A stretch of DNA of 64,000 nt. It comes from Azotobacter chroococcum. GTDB taxonomy: Bacteria > Pseudomonadota > Gammaproteobacteria > Pseudomonadales > Pseudomonadaceae. Each line of letters opens with the position of its first letter. Positions within the stretch are counted from its first letter, which is position 1. Positions 33,613 through 42,650 of this stretch are shown here, in pieces. The DNA is taken from the NCBI RefSeq assembly GCF_004339665.1, contig NZ_SMMU01000005.1, forward strand, positions 1 to 64,000, in the 5' to 3' direction. The translations under genes and the position numbers were made by a program. A model generated the notes under the pieces. The model was not told the DNA's origin and made no database searches. It saw nothing but the letters and a program-made list of their open reading frames with translations.

Positions 33613-34940
33613 AGCCCTCGCGCCAGCTTCTCATCCTGCTCGGCGTCCTGTTCCTCGCCGCCCTGCCGCTCGGCGTCCAGTCGGCCCTGTACGGCGAGGA
33701 ATCGCCGGCCTTCGGGGCACTCTGGTGGGGACTGCTGTCCGCCCTGCTGCTGCTCGCCGGCCTGGATGCCGCCTGGCTGCACTGGCGCCCCTCGCCCCGT
33801 CTGCAGCGCCGGCTGCCGGGCCACCTGTCGCAGGGCCGCTGGAGCGAGGTGCGCCTGAGCTTGGAGCACGATTATCGGCTGGCGCTGTCCGTGGAAATCT
33901 TCGATCACCTGCCGGCCGGCATGAGCGGTGAGCCGCTGCCGCTGCGCCTGAAGCTGCGGCCCGGCGAAGCAACCGAGTGCGGCTACCGGATCCGCCCCCT
34001 CGAGCGCGGGCATTTCCGCTTCCGGCACTGCGAAATCATTCTGCCCAGCCCGCTCGGGCTATGGCAGGGACGGCGCCGGCTGGAGTTGCCCGGCGAGACC
34101 CATGTCTACCCGGACTTCACCCGCCTCTACCGGGCCCGGCTGATGGCGCTGGACACCTGGCTCGGCCGTCTCGGCATGCGCCAGCTGCCGCGCCGCGGTC
34201 TCGGCCAGGCCTTCCACCAGCTGCGCGAATTCCGCGACGGCGACACCCTGCGACAGATCGACTGGAAGGCGACGGCGCGCAAGCACACGCCCATCGTCCG
34301 CGAATACCGCGACGAGCGCGATCAGCAGATCCTCTTCCTGCTCGACTGCGGCCGGCACATGCGCAGCCGGGACGGCGAACTCGCCCATTTCGACCACGCC
34401 CTCGACGCCTGCCTGCTACTCGCCTACGTAGCGCTGCGCCAGGGTGACGCGGTGGGGCTGGCGACCCTCGCCGGCGAGCAGGACCGCTACCTGGCTCCGG
34501 CCAAGGGCGACGCCCAGCTGCACGCCCTGCTCAATGCCGTCCACGACCTGCAGACCACCCGCCGCCCGGCGGACTTCGCCGCCGCGGCGAACCTGCTGCT
34601 GCGCCGCCAGCGCCGCCGCGCCCTGGTGGTGATCCTCAGCAACCTGCGCGACGAGGACGACGGCGAGCTGCCGGCGGCGGTCCGCCGCCTGGCCCGCCAC
34701 CATCGGGTGCTGGTCGCCAGCCTGCGCGAGGAAGTGCTCGACCGGCTGAGCCACACGCCGGTGGAAAGCCATGCGGACGCCCTGGCCTACTGCGGCACGA
34801 TCGACTACCTCAACGCCCGCGCCGCCCTGCACCAGCACCTGGCGGCAGCAGGCATCCCGCTGCTCGACGTGCGCCCCGCCGAGTTGGGGCCCGAGCTGGT
34901 CGGCCGCTACCTGGCCTGGAAACGGGCCGGCGTGCTCTAA
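33609..34940 (+). CDS. DUF58-domain protein (MoxR partner)
   Basis: The 443-aa protein has two N-terminal membrane helices (residues 7-25 and 38-58), a beta-rich middle part, and the DUF58 motif FRDGDTLRQIDWKATARK leading into a VWA-like domain (DQQILFLLDCGRHM, VVILSNLRDEDD). DUF58 proteins are the typical partners of MoxR ATPases. It is the last gene of the operon. Its TAA shares bases with the stop codon of the convergent PilZ gene (overlap 34937-34940). Confidence 0.9.
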
Positions 34941-35302
34941 GCCGATGCGGCGTTGGGGTTGGGATGGAAGGTGAAGTACTGGCGCAGGACGTCGACCAGT
35001 TCGAGGTAGCCGACGGGCGGATCGGCCAGCTCGAAGCCCGAGTCGAAGCTGCCGGGCGTCACGTCCTCGCGGGTCCAGCGGCAGGTAGCGGAAAAGTCGA
35101 TGTAGTGCTGCTGGCCTTCGCGCCCCGGAATCTTCAGGCGCATGTCGAACTCGGCCAGCACCAGCATCGGCCATGGACTGATCAGCATGAGACCTTCCCG
35201 GGAGATGTTGCCGATATAGCCCATGGGCTTGTCGGTGACCCGATTGAACACCTTGAGATAGTAAGGCAGTTGATGACGTTCGATACGGCGCTGGATAGGC
35301 AT
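34937..35302 (-). CDS. PilZ-domain protein
   Basis: The 121-aa protein has the cyclic-di-GMP-binding PilZ signature: the arginine motif RRIERHQLPYYLKV near the N-terminus and NISREGLMLIS, then FDMRLKIPG and SATCRW beta strands and FELADPP. It probably senses c-di-GMP, which the GGDEF enzyme at 37991-39148 could supply. The start at 35302 (MPIQRRIER) is favoured by family N-termini, although an ATG at 35371 is also in frame. It converges on the DUF58 gene and overlaps it by 4 nt. Confidence 0.88.
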   Translation of the reverse strand: MPIQRRIERHQLPYYLKVFNRVTDKPMGYIGNISREGLMLISPWPMLVLAEFDMRLKIPGREGQQHYIDFSATCRWTREDVTPGSFDSGFELADPPVGYLELVDVLRQYFTFHPNPNAASA

Positions 35303-35505
35303 GATTAATGACAAATCGCTAGTCCGGTTTTTGAGTATGACCCCAAGGTCGGTTAGGAACCAGTGTCCCATTATCAGAGACCAGCCGCTTCGCTTTTATG
35401 CTCCCGTCGGTACGCAATATCCCGCTTGAGTTAGTCTGTTATGCATCGGACATCCTGGCCGCCGCCCGGGTGCACTGCGCAATGCCAAGAGCCAAGGAGA
35501 CAATG

Positions 35506-36432
35506 ATGAACCTGCGCCAGTTGCTCGTCGTGATCGACCCCACCCAGGAGGCCCAGCCGGCCTTGGAGCGGGCCGCCTGGCTGGCTCGCAGCAGCGGTGC
35601 CGCCCTGGAACTGCTGGTCTGCGAGTTCGAACCCGCCCTGGAGGGCAGCCTGCTGTTCGACGACCGGCAGACCGAGCAGGCACGCGCCGCACTGCTCGCC
35701 CACCGCCACGTGCGGCTCGAGGCGCTGGCCGCCCCGCTGCGCGCCGAAGGCCTGCAGGTACAGGTCGAGACACGCTGGGGCAAGCCGCTGCACAGAATGA
35801 TCCTGGCCCGGGTCGAGGAGCTGAAGCCGGACCTGCTGTTCAAGGCCGCCACCCACAGCCATGGCCTGCTCGAGCGCCTGCGGCTGAGCAATACCTGCTG
35901 GCAGCTGCTTCGCCACTGCCCGGTACCACTCTGGCTTGTGCATCCCGGCCAGTGGCGGGGCCAGCGCCTGTGCGCGGCCCTCGATCCGCTGCACAGCGCC
36001 GACAAGCCTGCCCATCTTGATCATCGCCTGATCGCCACTGCCCGCGAACTGGCCGAGCGCCTGCAGCTGGACGCCCATTACCTGCACTGTTATGCGCCGC
36101 TGCCACGCAGCCTGGTCTTCGATGCCGAGCTGGTCGCCACCTACGACGCCTATGTCGAGCGCGGCAGCCGGCAGCACCGCCAGGCCTTCGAGCAACTGCT
36201 TGCGCCCTATGCGATTCCTGCCAGCCACCGTCATCTGGAACAGGGCTATCCGGAAGAGGTGATTCCCCGCTTCGTGCGCGACCGGCAGGTCGATCTGCTG
36301 CTGATGGGCGCCGTCGCCCGCGGCCATCTGGACAACGCGCTGATCGGCAATACCGCCGAGCGGGTACTGGAGGCGCTGGAGTGCGACCTCCTGGTGCTCA
36401 GGCCGCAGCCCGGGGAAAGTAGTGCGGCATGA
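35506..36432 (+). CDS. tandem universal stress protein (UspE-like)
   Basis: The 308-aa protein consists of two Usp domains (about residues 1-145 and 150-308). Each starts with an Rossmann-like beta strand (LLVVIDPTQEAQPALERA; LCAALDPLHSADK), and the second ends with LLMGAVARGHLDNALIGNTAERVL, an ATP-binding-like GxxG(x9)G(S/N) pattern. Such double-Usp proteins respond to stress in pseudomonads. GGAG at 35496-35499 favours the ATG at 35506 (6 nt) over that at 35503. Confidence 0.9.
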   Translation: MNLRQLLVVIDPTQEAQPALERAAWLARSSGAALELLVCEFEPALEGSLLFDDRQTEQARAALLAHRHVRLEALAAPLRAEGLQVQVETRWGKPLHRMILARVEELKPDLLFKAATHSHGLLERLRLSNTCWQLLRHCPVPLWLVHPGQWRGQRLCAALDPLHSADKPAHLDHRLIATARELAERLQLDAHYLHCYAPLPRSLVFDAELVATYDAYVERGSRQHRQAFEQLLAPYAIPASHRHLEQGYPEEVIPRFVRDRQVDLLLMGAVARGHLDNALIGNTAERVLEALECDLLVLRPQPGESSAA

Positions 36433-36492
36433 CAATGACTAAAGCCCTCCGGCGTAGTAGCCTCGCAGGCAGCGTCCCATAAGGAGTTCCGC

Positions 36493-37944
36493 ATGACGTT
36501 TCGCCGCACCAAAATCGTCGCCACCCTCGGCCCGGCCACCAGCTCGCCCGAACGTCTCGAGCAGCTGATCCTCGCCGGGCTCGATGTCGCCCGCCTGAAC
36601 TTCTCTCACGGCAGCGCGGACGAACACCGCGCCCGTGCCCATCTGGTCCGCGAACTGGCCGCCAGGCATGGCCGCTTCGTTGCCCTGCTCGGCGACCTGC
36701 AGGGGCCGAAGATCCGCATCGCCAAGTTCGTCGACAAGCGGATCGAGCTGGCCGTCGGCGACCACTTCCGCTTCTCCGTCACCCATCCGCGCGATGCGGG
36801 AAGCCAGGAGGTGGTGGGCATCGACTACCCGGACCTGGTGAAGGATTGCAACGTCGGCGACGAACTGCTGCTCGACGACGGCCGGGTGGTCATGCAGGTC
36901 CTCGAGAAGACTGCCGACGAGCTGCACTGCACGGTGCTGATCGGCGGCCCGCTGTCCGACCACAAGGGCATCAACCGGCGCGGCGGCGGCCTCACCGCAC
37001 CGGCCCTGACCGCCAAGGACAAGCAGGACATCAAGCTGGCCGCGGAACTGGACCTGGACTACCTGGCGGTATCCTTCCCCCGCGACGCCGCCGACATGGA
37101 GCTGGCCCGGCGCCTGCGCGACGAGGCCGGCGGCAAGGCCTGGCTGGTGGCCAAGATCGAGCGTGCCGAGGCAGTCGCCGACGACGCGACCCTCGACGGC
37201 CTGATCCGCGCCAGCGATGCGGTGATGGTGGCGCGCGGCGACCTCGGTGTGGAAATCGGCGACGCCGAGCTGGTCGGCATCCAGAAGAAGATCATTCTCC
37301 ATGCCCGACGCTACAACAAGGCGGTGATCACCGCGACGCAGATGATGGAGTCGATGATCCACAGCCCGATGCCGACCCGTGCGGAAGTCTCGGACGTGGC
37401 CAACGCCGTGCTCGACAACACCGACGCGGTGATGCTCTCGGCGGAAAGCGCCGCCGGTGAATACCCGGTGGAAGCGGTGCAGGCCATGGCGCGCATCTGC
37501 CTGGGCGCGGAGCGTCATCCGACCAGCACCCGTTCCAGCCATCGCCTCGGCCACATCTTCGAGCGCTGCGACGAAAGCATCGCTCTGGCGGCCATGTACA
37601 CCGCCAACCATTTCCCCGGCGTGAAGGCGATCATCAGCCTCACCGACAGCGGCTACACGCCGCTGATCATGTCGCGCATCCGTTCCTCGGTGCCGATCTT
37701 CGCCTTCTCGCCGCACCGCGAAACCCAGGCGCGCGTGGCGCTGTTCCGCGGCGTCTACACGATACCCTTCGACCCGGCGGCCGTGGCGCCGGAGAAGCTC
37801 AGCCAGGCGGCGGTGGACGAACTGCTCAAGCGCGGGGTGGTCGAGCCGGGCGACTGGGTGATCCTCACCAAGGGCGACAGCTACAATACTACCGGCGGCA
37901 CCAACGGCATGAAGATCCTCCACGTGGGCGAGCCGCTGGCCTGA
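36493..37944 (+). CDS. pykA: pyruvate kinase
   Basis: The enzyme makes pyruvate and ATP from phosphoenolpyruvate. The 483-aa protein has RRTKIVATLGPAT and RLNFSHGS at the N-terminus, LGDLQGPKIRI, the active-site block VMVARGDLGVEIG, TQMMESMIHSPMPTRAEVSDVANAV, and a C-terminal regulatory domain. The length and sequence fit PykA (type II). AAGGAG precedes the ATG. A terminator follows at 37964-37985. It is monocistronic. Confidence 0.96.
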   Translation: MTFRRTKIVATLGPATSSPERLEQLILAGLDVARLNFSHGSADEHRARAHLVRELAARHGRFVALLGDLQGPKIRIAKFVDKRIELAVGDHFRFSVTHPRDAGSQEVVGIDYPDLVKDCNVGDELLLDDGRVVMQVLEKTADELHCTVLIGGPLSDHKGINRRGGGLTAPALTAKDKQDIKLAAELDLDYLAVSFPRDAADMELARRLRDEAGGKAWLVAKIERAEAVADDATLDGLIRASDAVMVARGDLGVEIGDAELVGIQKKIILHARRYNKAVITATQMMESMIHSPMPTRAEVSDVANAVLDNTDAVMLSAESAAGEYPVEAVQAMARICLGAERHPTSTRSSHRLGHIFERCDESIALAAMYTANHFPGVKAIISLTDSGYTPLIMSRIRSSVPIFAFSPHRETQARVALFRGVYTIPFDPAAVAPEKLSQAAVDELLKRGVVEPGDWVILTKGDSYNTTGGTNGMKILHVGEPLA

Positions 37945-37963
37945 TCCGCAGGGTCTGAATCGC

Positions 37964-37990
37964 ATGGCCGCCTCCGGGCGGCCATTTCTT
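37964..37990 (+). terminator. terminator of pykA
   Basis: The 9-bp stem ATGGCCGCC/GGCGGCCAT with loop TCCG is followed by TTCTTTC. It lies 20 bp after the pykA stop, between two convergent genes. Confidence 0.78.
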
Positions 37991-39148
37991 TCAGGAGGAA
38001 GCCGAGCGACGATCGGCACGGGCATCGCTGGGTTCCCAGCTCGCCTCGCAGCGGTTCCGGCCATTGTGCTTGGCCCGGTACAGGGCCTGATCGGCACGCT
38101 GCAGGGCGAGGTCCAGGTCGTCGCCGTGCTGCAGGCGGGTCATGCCGATCGACAGGCTGAGACCGCCCAGCGACAGCCCCAGTGGCTCGGCGGCGGCGAA
38201 GGCTTCGCGCAGCCGCTCGCAGCAGATCGAAATCTGGTCCAGGTTGACATTGGGCAGCAGCAGCACGAATTCCTCGCCGCCGTAGCGGGCCAGCACGTCA
38301 CCCTCGCGCAGGCAGGCCTGCGCCAGCGTCGCGAAGGTCTGCAGGACCCGGTCCCCGGCAGCATGTCCATAGCGGTCGTTGATGCGCTTGAAATGGTCCA
38401 GGTCGATCAGGGCCAGGCCGTACTGGGCCTGGGCCGGCAGGTTGGTCAGCTCGTGCTCCGCCAGGCGCAGGAAATGCCGCCGGTTGCAGAGCCCGGTCAG
38501 CTCGTCGGTGGAAGCCTGATCCTCCAGCTGGCGCATCATGCCGCGCAAGGTGTTCTGGTGCGCCACCAGGGCATGGCGCCGTTGGCGCATGCGCTGGCGC
38601 ATCGCATTGACGTGGCGGCCGAACAGGCAGAGCCAGAAGAGCAAGGCGGACAGGGTAGCCAGCTGCAGGAAAGGCGGCTCGGCGGCAAACTGCAGTTGGA
38701 AGGAGGCGTCCGACCATTCGAGTCCGACGAAGCCGACGAAGGCGAAAGCCGCACAACGCGCGAAGGCGCGCGGAGGCAGTTGGAACAGACCGAACAGCAG
38801 GATCGGCATGTAGAATGCCAGCAAGGTGCTGCGCGCTGCATCATCCAGACAGCCGAGCAGGACGGTCTGCCAGAACAGCGCGACCAGCACCTGCGCCTCA
38901 ATCATCCCGGGGTCGCGCAGGCGCAGGTTGCGCCCGCTGCGCAACAGCAGGAAGAACACCAGTTGGCTGAGCACGAGCGGAATGGCGCCAAGCAGCAGCA
39001 CGTCGAGCGAAACCCGGCCATGGCCGGTCACGATCGCCAGCGTCAGCAGCAGCAACACCATGGCGTAGGTTCCCTGCGCCATGGCAAAGCGGTTCAGCAA
39101 CAAACGTTGCAGGGCCTGCGGCTCCAGCGGCGTAGTGGAAGTGTTCAT
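37991..39148 (-). CDS. membrane-bound diguanylate cyclase (GGDEF)
   Basis: The 385-aa protein has an N-terminal membrane domain with five or six helices (for example residues 27-45, 50-72, 85-105, 110-165) and a cytosolic GGDEF domain (about 215-375): STDELTGLCNRRHF, IDLDHFKRINDRYGH, and the active-site GGEEF. An inhibitory I-site RxxD (REGD) stands five residues before it. It should therefore make cyclic di-GMP with product inhibition. I choose the ATG at 39148; one three codons upstream (39157) is possible. It is convergent with pykA. Confidence 0.93.
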   Translation of the reverse strand: MNTSTTPLEPQALQRLLLNRFAMAQGTYAMVLLLLTLAIVTGHGRVSLDVLLLGAIPLVLSQLVFFLLLRSGRNLRLRDPGMIEAQVLVALFWQTVLLGCLDDAARSTLLAFYMPILLFGLFQLPPRAFARCAAFAFVGFVGLEWSDASFQLQFAAEPPFLQLATLSALLFWLCLFGRHVNAMRQRMRQRRHALVAHQNTLRGMMRQLEDQASTDELTGLCNRRHFLRLAEHELTNLPAQAQYGLALIDLDHFKRINDRYGHAAGDRVLQTFATLAQACLREGDVLARYGGEEFVLLLPNVNLDQISICCERLREAFAAAEPLGLSLGGLSLSIGMTRLQHGDDLDLALQRADQALYRAKHNGRNRCEASWEPSDARADRRSASS

Positions 39149-39235
39149 GGGGTCCATCCCGTGACAACGCCAATTGGACACTGTACCGGCTGGGCAGACG
39201 CCTGCCTAGCCGCCATACGTCTTTGGCCAAAGCGG

Positions 39236-39266
39236 TTGCTCCCGGTCGTCCCGGGCACGTTATACT
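39236..39266 (+). promoter_or_regulatory. candidate promoter of the fumarase gene
   Basis: TTGCTC (39236-39241) and TTATAC/TATACT (39260-39266) form a sigma70-like pair with 18-19 bp spacing, about 70 bp upstream of the start. Spacing is a little long. Confidence 0.4.
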
Positions 39267-39333
39267 GCGGCGATTTTTCGCACCGGACACGGGTTCGGCG
39301 CATCGAAGTTCCTGCCCAATAAAGGAGCGCAGC

Positions 39334-40854
39334 ATGACCGTGATCAAGCAAGATGATCTGATTCAAAGCGTCGCCGACGCCCTGCAGTTCATCTCCTACT
39401 ACCACCCCGTCGACTTCATCCAGGCCATGCACGAGGCCTACCTGCGCGAAGAGTCGCCGGCTGCCCGCGACTCCATTGCCCAGATCCTGATCAACTCGCG
39501 CATGTGCGCCACCGGTCATCGCCCGATCTGCCAAGACACCGGCATCGTCACCGTGTTCGTCAAGGTCGGCATGGACGTCCGCTGGGACGGCGCCACCATG
39601 AGTGTAGACGACATGATCAACGAGGGCGTGCGCCGCGCCTACAACCTGCCGGAAAACGTCCTGCGCGCCTCGATCCTGGCCGACCCGGCCGGTGCCCGCA
39701 AGAACACCAAGGACAACACCCCGGCGGTCATCCACTACTCCATCGTCCCCGGCGACAAGGTGGAAGTGGATGTCGCGGCCAAGGGCGGCGGCTCCGAGAA
39801 CAAGTCGAAGATGGCCATGCTCAACCCCTCCGACTCGATCGTCGACTGGGTGCTGAAGACCGTGCCGGAAATGGGCGCCGGCTGGTGCCCGCCGGGCATG
39901 CTCGGCATCGGCATCGGCGGTACCGCCGAGAAGGCCGCGCTGCTGGCCAAGGAATCCCTCATGGACGAGATCGACATCCATGAGCTGAAGGCTCGCGGCC
40001 CGCAGAACAAGATCGAGGAACTGCGCCTCGAGCTGTTCGACAAGGTCAACCAGCTGGGCCTCGGCGCCCAGGGCCTCGGCGGCCTGACCACCGTCCTCGA
40101 CGTGAAGATCAAGGACTACCCGACCCACGCCGCCTCCCTGCCGGTGTGCATGATTCCCAACTGCGCCGCCACCCGTCACGCCCACTTCGTGCTCGACGGC
40201 TCCGGCCCGGCCAGCCTGGAAGCCCCGCCGCTGGACGCCTATCCGGAAATCGTCTGGGAAGCTGGTCCGAGCGCCCGTCGCGTCAACCTCGACACCGTCA
40301 CCCCGGAAGAAGTGCAGAGCTGGAAGCCGGGCGAGACCCTGCTGCTCAATGGCAAGATGCTCACCGGTCGCGATGCCGCGCACAAGCGCATGGTCGACAT
40401 GCTGAACGCCGGCGAGAAGCTGCCGGTGGACCTGAAAGGCCGCTTCATCTACTACGTCGGCCCGGTCGATCCGGTGCGTGACGAGGTGGTCGGCCCGGCC
40501 GGCCCGACTACTGCCACCCGCATGGACAAGTTCACCCGTCAGATCCTCGAAAGCACCGGCCTGCTGGGCATGATCGGCAAGTCCGAGCGCGGCCCGATCG
40601 CCATCGAGGCGATCAAGGACAACAAGGCCGTGTACCTGATGGCCGTCGGCGGTGCCGCCTACCTGGTCGCCCAGGCGATCAAGGCCTCGAAGACCTTGGC
40701 CTTCCCGGAACTGGGCATGGAAGCCATCTATGAATTCGAGGTCAAGGACATGCCGGTCACCGTGGCCGTCGACAGCCTGGGCGAGTCGGTGCACATCACC
40801 GGCCCGGCGCTGTGGAAGCAGAAGATCGCCGACTCCCTGGTGAAGCTGAGCTAA
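39334..40854 (+). CDS. class I (iron-sulfur) fumarate hydratase
   Basis: The 506-aa enzyme is a [4Fe-4S]-dependent fumarase of the FumA/FumB type, with alpha and beta regions in one chain. Motifs are GHRPICQDTGIVTVF (cluster Cys), NTKDNTPAVIHY, KGGGSENKSKM, GAGWCPPGMLGIGIGG, and the C-terminal GPTTATRMD and IGKSERGPIAI. It hydrates fumarate to malate in the TCA cycle, which receives succinyl-CoA from the pca pathway. AAAGGAG precedes the ATG at 39334, and a strong terminator follows. Confidence 0.95.
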   Translation: MTVIKQDDLIQSVADALQFISYYHPVDFIQAMHEAYLREESPAARDSIAQILINSRMCATGHRPICQDTGIVTVFVKVGMDVRWDGATMSVDDMINEGVRRAYNLPENVLRASILADPAGARKNTKDNTPAVIHYSIVPGDKVEVDVAAKGGGSENKSKMAMLNPSDSIVDWVLKTVPEMGAGWCPPGMLGIGIGGTAEKAALLAKESLMDEIDIHELKARGPQNKIEELRLELFDKVNQLGLGAQGLGGLTTVLDVKIKDYPTHAASLPVCMIPNCAATRHAHFVLDGSGPASLEAPPLDAYPEIVWEAGPSARRVNLDTVTPEEVQSWKPGETLLLNGKMLTGRDAAHKRMVDMLNAGEKLPVDLKGRFIYYVGPVDPVRDEVVGPAGPTTATRMDKFTRQILESTGLLGMIGKSERGPIAIEAIKDNKAVYLMAVGGAAYLVAQAIKASKTLAFPELGMEAIYEFEVKDMPVTVAVDSLGESVHITGPALWKQKIADSLVKLS

Positions 40855-40891
40855 ACCTGCACTCCGGGCCCGCCAGCTCGGCGGGCATCTC

Positions 40892-40930
40892 GCAACAGGC
40901 CCATGCCCCGCGCATGGGCCTGTTGCTTTT
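40892..40930 (+). terminator. intrinsic terminator of the fumarase gene
   Basis: A 15-bp stem GCAACAGGCCCATGC/GCATGGGCCTGTTGC with loop CCCGC is followed by TTTT. It lies 38 bp after the stop. Confidence 0.88.
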
Positions 40931-41000
40931 CGGGAGCGCGAAGTCCCGCGAGCGGCGCGAAAGCGCTACCATGGCGCCCCGTCTTCACCCGCCCGTCGCC

Positions 41001-41693
41001 ATGTCCCATTCCGTTTCGCCGATCGGCTACCTGCGCTCCTGCTTCAAGGAGAAATTCGCCATTCCGCGCCAGCCGCAGTTGGCCCCGGCCGCCCGCGGCA
41101 TGCTGGAGCTGCTGCCTCCCTTCGACCAGGCGCAGGCCATCGAGGGACTCGAACAGGTCAGCCATGTCTGGCTGCTGTTTCTCTTCCACCAGGCACTGGA
41201 GGACAAACCGCGCCTCAAGGTCCGCCCTCCCCGCCTGGGCGGCAACCGCTCGCTCGGGGTGTTCGCCAGCCGCTCGACCCACCGGCCGAACGGCATCGGC
41301 CAGTCGGTGGTCAGGCTGGAGAAGGTCGAGGCGGGACGTCTGTGGCTGTCCGGCATCGACCTGCTGGACGGCACGCCGGTGCTCGACGTCAAGCCCTACG
41401 TGCCCTATGCCGACTGCCTCCCGCAGGCCCGCAACGCCATTGCCGAAGCGCCGCCGCCGGTGATCTCGCTGGAGTGGAGCGAGCCGGCGCTGCTGCAGGC
41501 GCAGGCGCATGCCGTGCGCCTCGGCGAACCGCTGATCGAGCTGATCGAGCAGTGCCTGGCCCAGGATCCACGGCCGGCCTACCAGGTGCCGGAACCGTCG
41601 CGCCGCTACGGGGTGCGCTTCTGGGATGTGGAGGTGCGCTGGCACTACCCGCAACCGGAACGGATTCGCGTGCTGGAAGTGTTACCCGCCTGA
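41001..41693 (+). CDS. trmO: tRNA (N6-threonylcarbamoyladenosine-37) N6-methyltransferase
   Basis: The SAM-dependent enzyme methylates t6A37 of certain tRNAs. The 230-aa protein has the TsaA/YaeB features SPIGYLRSCFKEKFAIPRQP near the N-terminus, FDQAQAIEGLEQVSHVWLLF, the signature FASRSTHRPNGIGQSVV, and GIDLLDGTPVLDVKPYVPY, followed by a C-terminal domain ending in IRVLEV. The length matches E. coli TrmO (about 235). The ATG at 41001 begins MSHSVSPIG; upstream in-frame codons belong to the fumarase terminator region. Confidence 0.94.
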   Translation: MSHSVSPIGYLRSCFKEKFAIPRQPQLAPAARGMLELLPPFDQAQAIEGLEQVSHVWLLFLFHQALEDKPRLKVRPPRLGGNRSLGVFASRSTHRPNGIGQSVVRLEKVEAGRLWLSGIDLLDGTPVLDVKPYVPYADCLPQARNAIAEAPPPVISLEWSEPALLQAQAHAVRLGEPLIELIEQCLAQDPRPAYQVPEPSRRYGVRFWDVEVRWHYPQPERIRVLEVLPA

Positions 41694-41718
41694 ACGGCAC
41701 GCCGCGCAAAACGAAGAA

Positions 41719-41735
41719 GCCCGGACAGGCCGGGC
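41719..41735 (-). terminator. probable terminator of fpr
   Basis: On the minus strand the stem GCCCGG/CCGGGC with loop CCTGT is followed by a T-rich run (TTCTTCGTTTT), 23 bp past the fpr stop. Confidence 0.55.
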
Positions 41736-41757
41736 CTCGCGGGACGGGAGATGAGCT

Positions 41758-42534
41758 CTACTTCTCGACGAAGGCGCGCTCGATCAGATAGTCGCCCGGC
41801 TCGCCCATGCGCGGGGAGATCTTCAGGCCGAAGCTGTCCAGCACGTCGCAGCTCTCGTCGAGCATGCTCGGGCTGCCGCAGATCATCGCGCGGTCGTCCT
41901 GCGGGTTGAGCGGCGGCAGGCCGATATCCTCGAACAGCTTACCGCTGCGCATCAGGTCGGTGAGACGCCCTTGGTTGCGGTAGGACTCGCGGGTGACCGT
42001 CGGGTAGTAGATCAGCTTCTCCCTCACCGCATCGCCGAAGTACTCGTTCTGCGGCAGGTGCTCGGTGATGAACTGCTGGTAGGCCAGCTCGCTGACCTGG
42101 CGCACGCCGTGGATCAGCACCACCCTCTCGAAACGCTCGTAGACCTCCGGGTCCTGGATCAGGCTCATGAAGGGCGCGAGGCCGGTACCGGTGCTGAGCA
42201 TGTAGAGGTGCTTGCCGGGCAGCAGGTCGCCGGTCACCAGGGTGCCGGTGGGCTTGCGGCTGACCATCAGCTGGTCGCCCTCCTTCAGGTGCTGCAGGCG
42301 CGAGGTGAGCGGACCGTTCTGTACCTTGATGCTGAAGAACTCGAGATGCTCCTCGTAGTTCGGGCTGGCAATGCTGTAGGCCCGCATCAGGGGGCGCCCC
42401 TCGGCCTCGAGGCCGATCATCACGAACTGACCGTTCTCGAAACGCAGGCCGGGGTTGCGGGTGGTCTTGAAACTGAACAGGGTATCGTTCCAGTGATGAA
42501 CACTGAGGACACGCTCTACGTTCAGGTTGCTCAT
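41758..42534 (-). CDS. fpr: ferredoxin-NADP reductase
   Basis: The FAD enzyme transfers electrons between NADPH and ferredoxin. The 258-aa protein has the FAD motif RAYSIASPNYEE (RxYS), the NADP motif LSTGTGLAPFMS, ICGSPSMLDE and the C-terminal EKAFVEK-like end (ERAFVEK). The sequence strongly resembles the A. vinelandii reductase that partners FdI; the FdI-type ferredoxin gene lies at 56252-56575. AAGGAG precedes the ATG. It is divergent from finR, its expected regulator. Confidence 0.96.
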   Translation of the reverse strand: MSNLNVERVLSVHHWNDTLFSFKTTRNPGLRFENGQFVMIGLEAEGRPLMRAYSIASPNYEEHLEFFSIKVQNGPLTSRLQHLKEGDQLMVSRKPTGTLVTGDLLPGKHLYMLSTGTGLAPFMSLIQDPEVYERFERVVLIHGVRQVSELAYQQFITEHLPQNEYFGDAVREKLIYYPTVTRESYRNQGRLTDLMRSGKLFEDIGLPPLNPQDDRAMICGSPSMLDESCDVLDSFGLKISPRMGEPGDYLIERAFVEK

Positions 42535-42617
42535 TAGGGGCTCCTTCGAGGGGATGGCGCTGCCTTGCGGCACTATTGCCGCCAATTCTAGGAGGCGGCA
42601 AACTATCTGTTAAGTAA

Positions 42618-42637
42618 ATTATCAAGATATGGATAAT
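42618..42637. promoter_or_regulatory. inverted repeat in the fpr-finR intergenic region
   Basis: ATTATC-N8-GATAAT is a perfect 6-8-6 inverted repeat 14 bp before the finR start and 84 bp upstream of fpr. A LysR protein bound here could autoregulate and activate the divergent fpr gene. Confidence 0.5.
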
Positions 42638-42650
42638 CGGTTATATAGAT

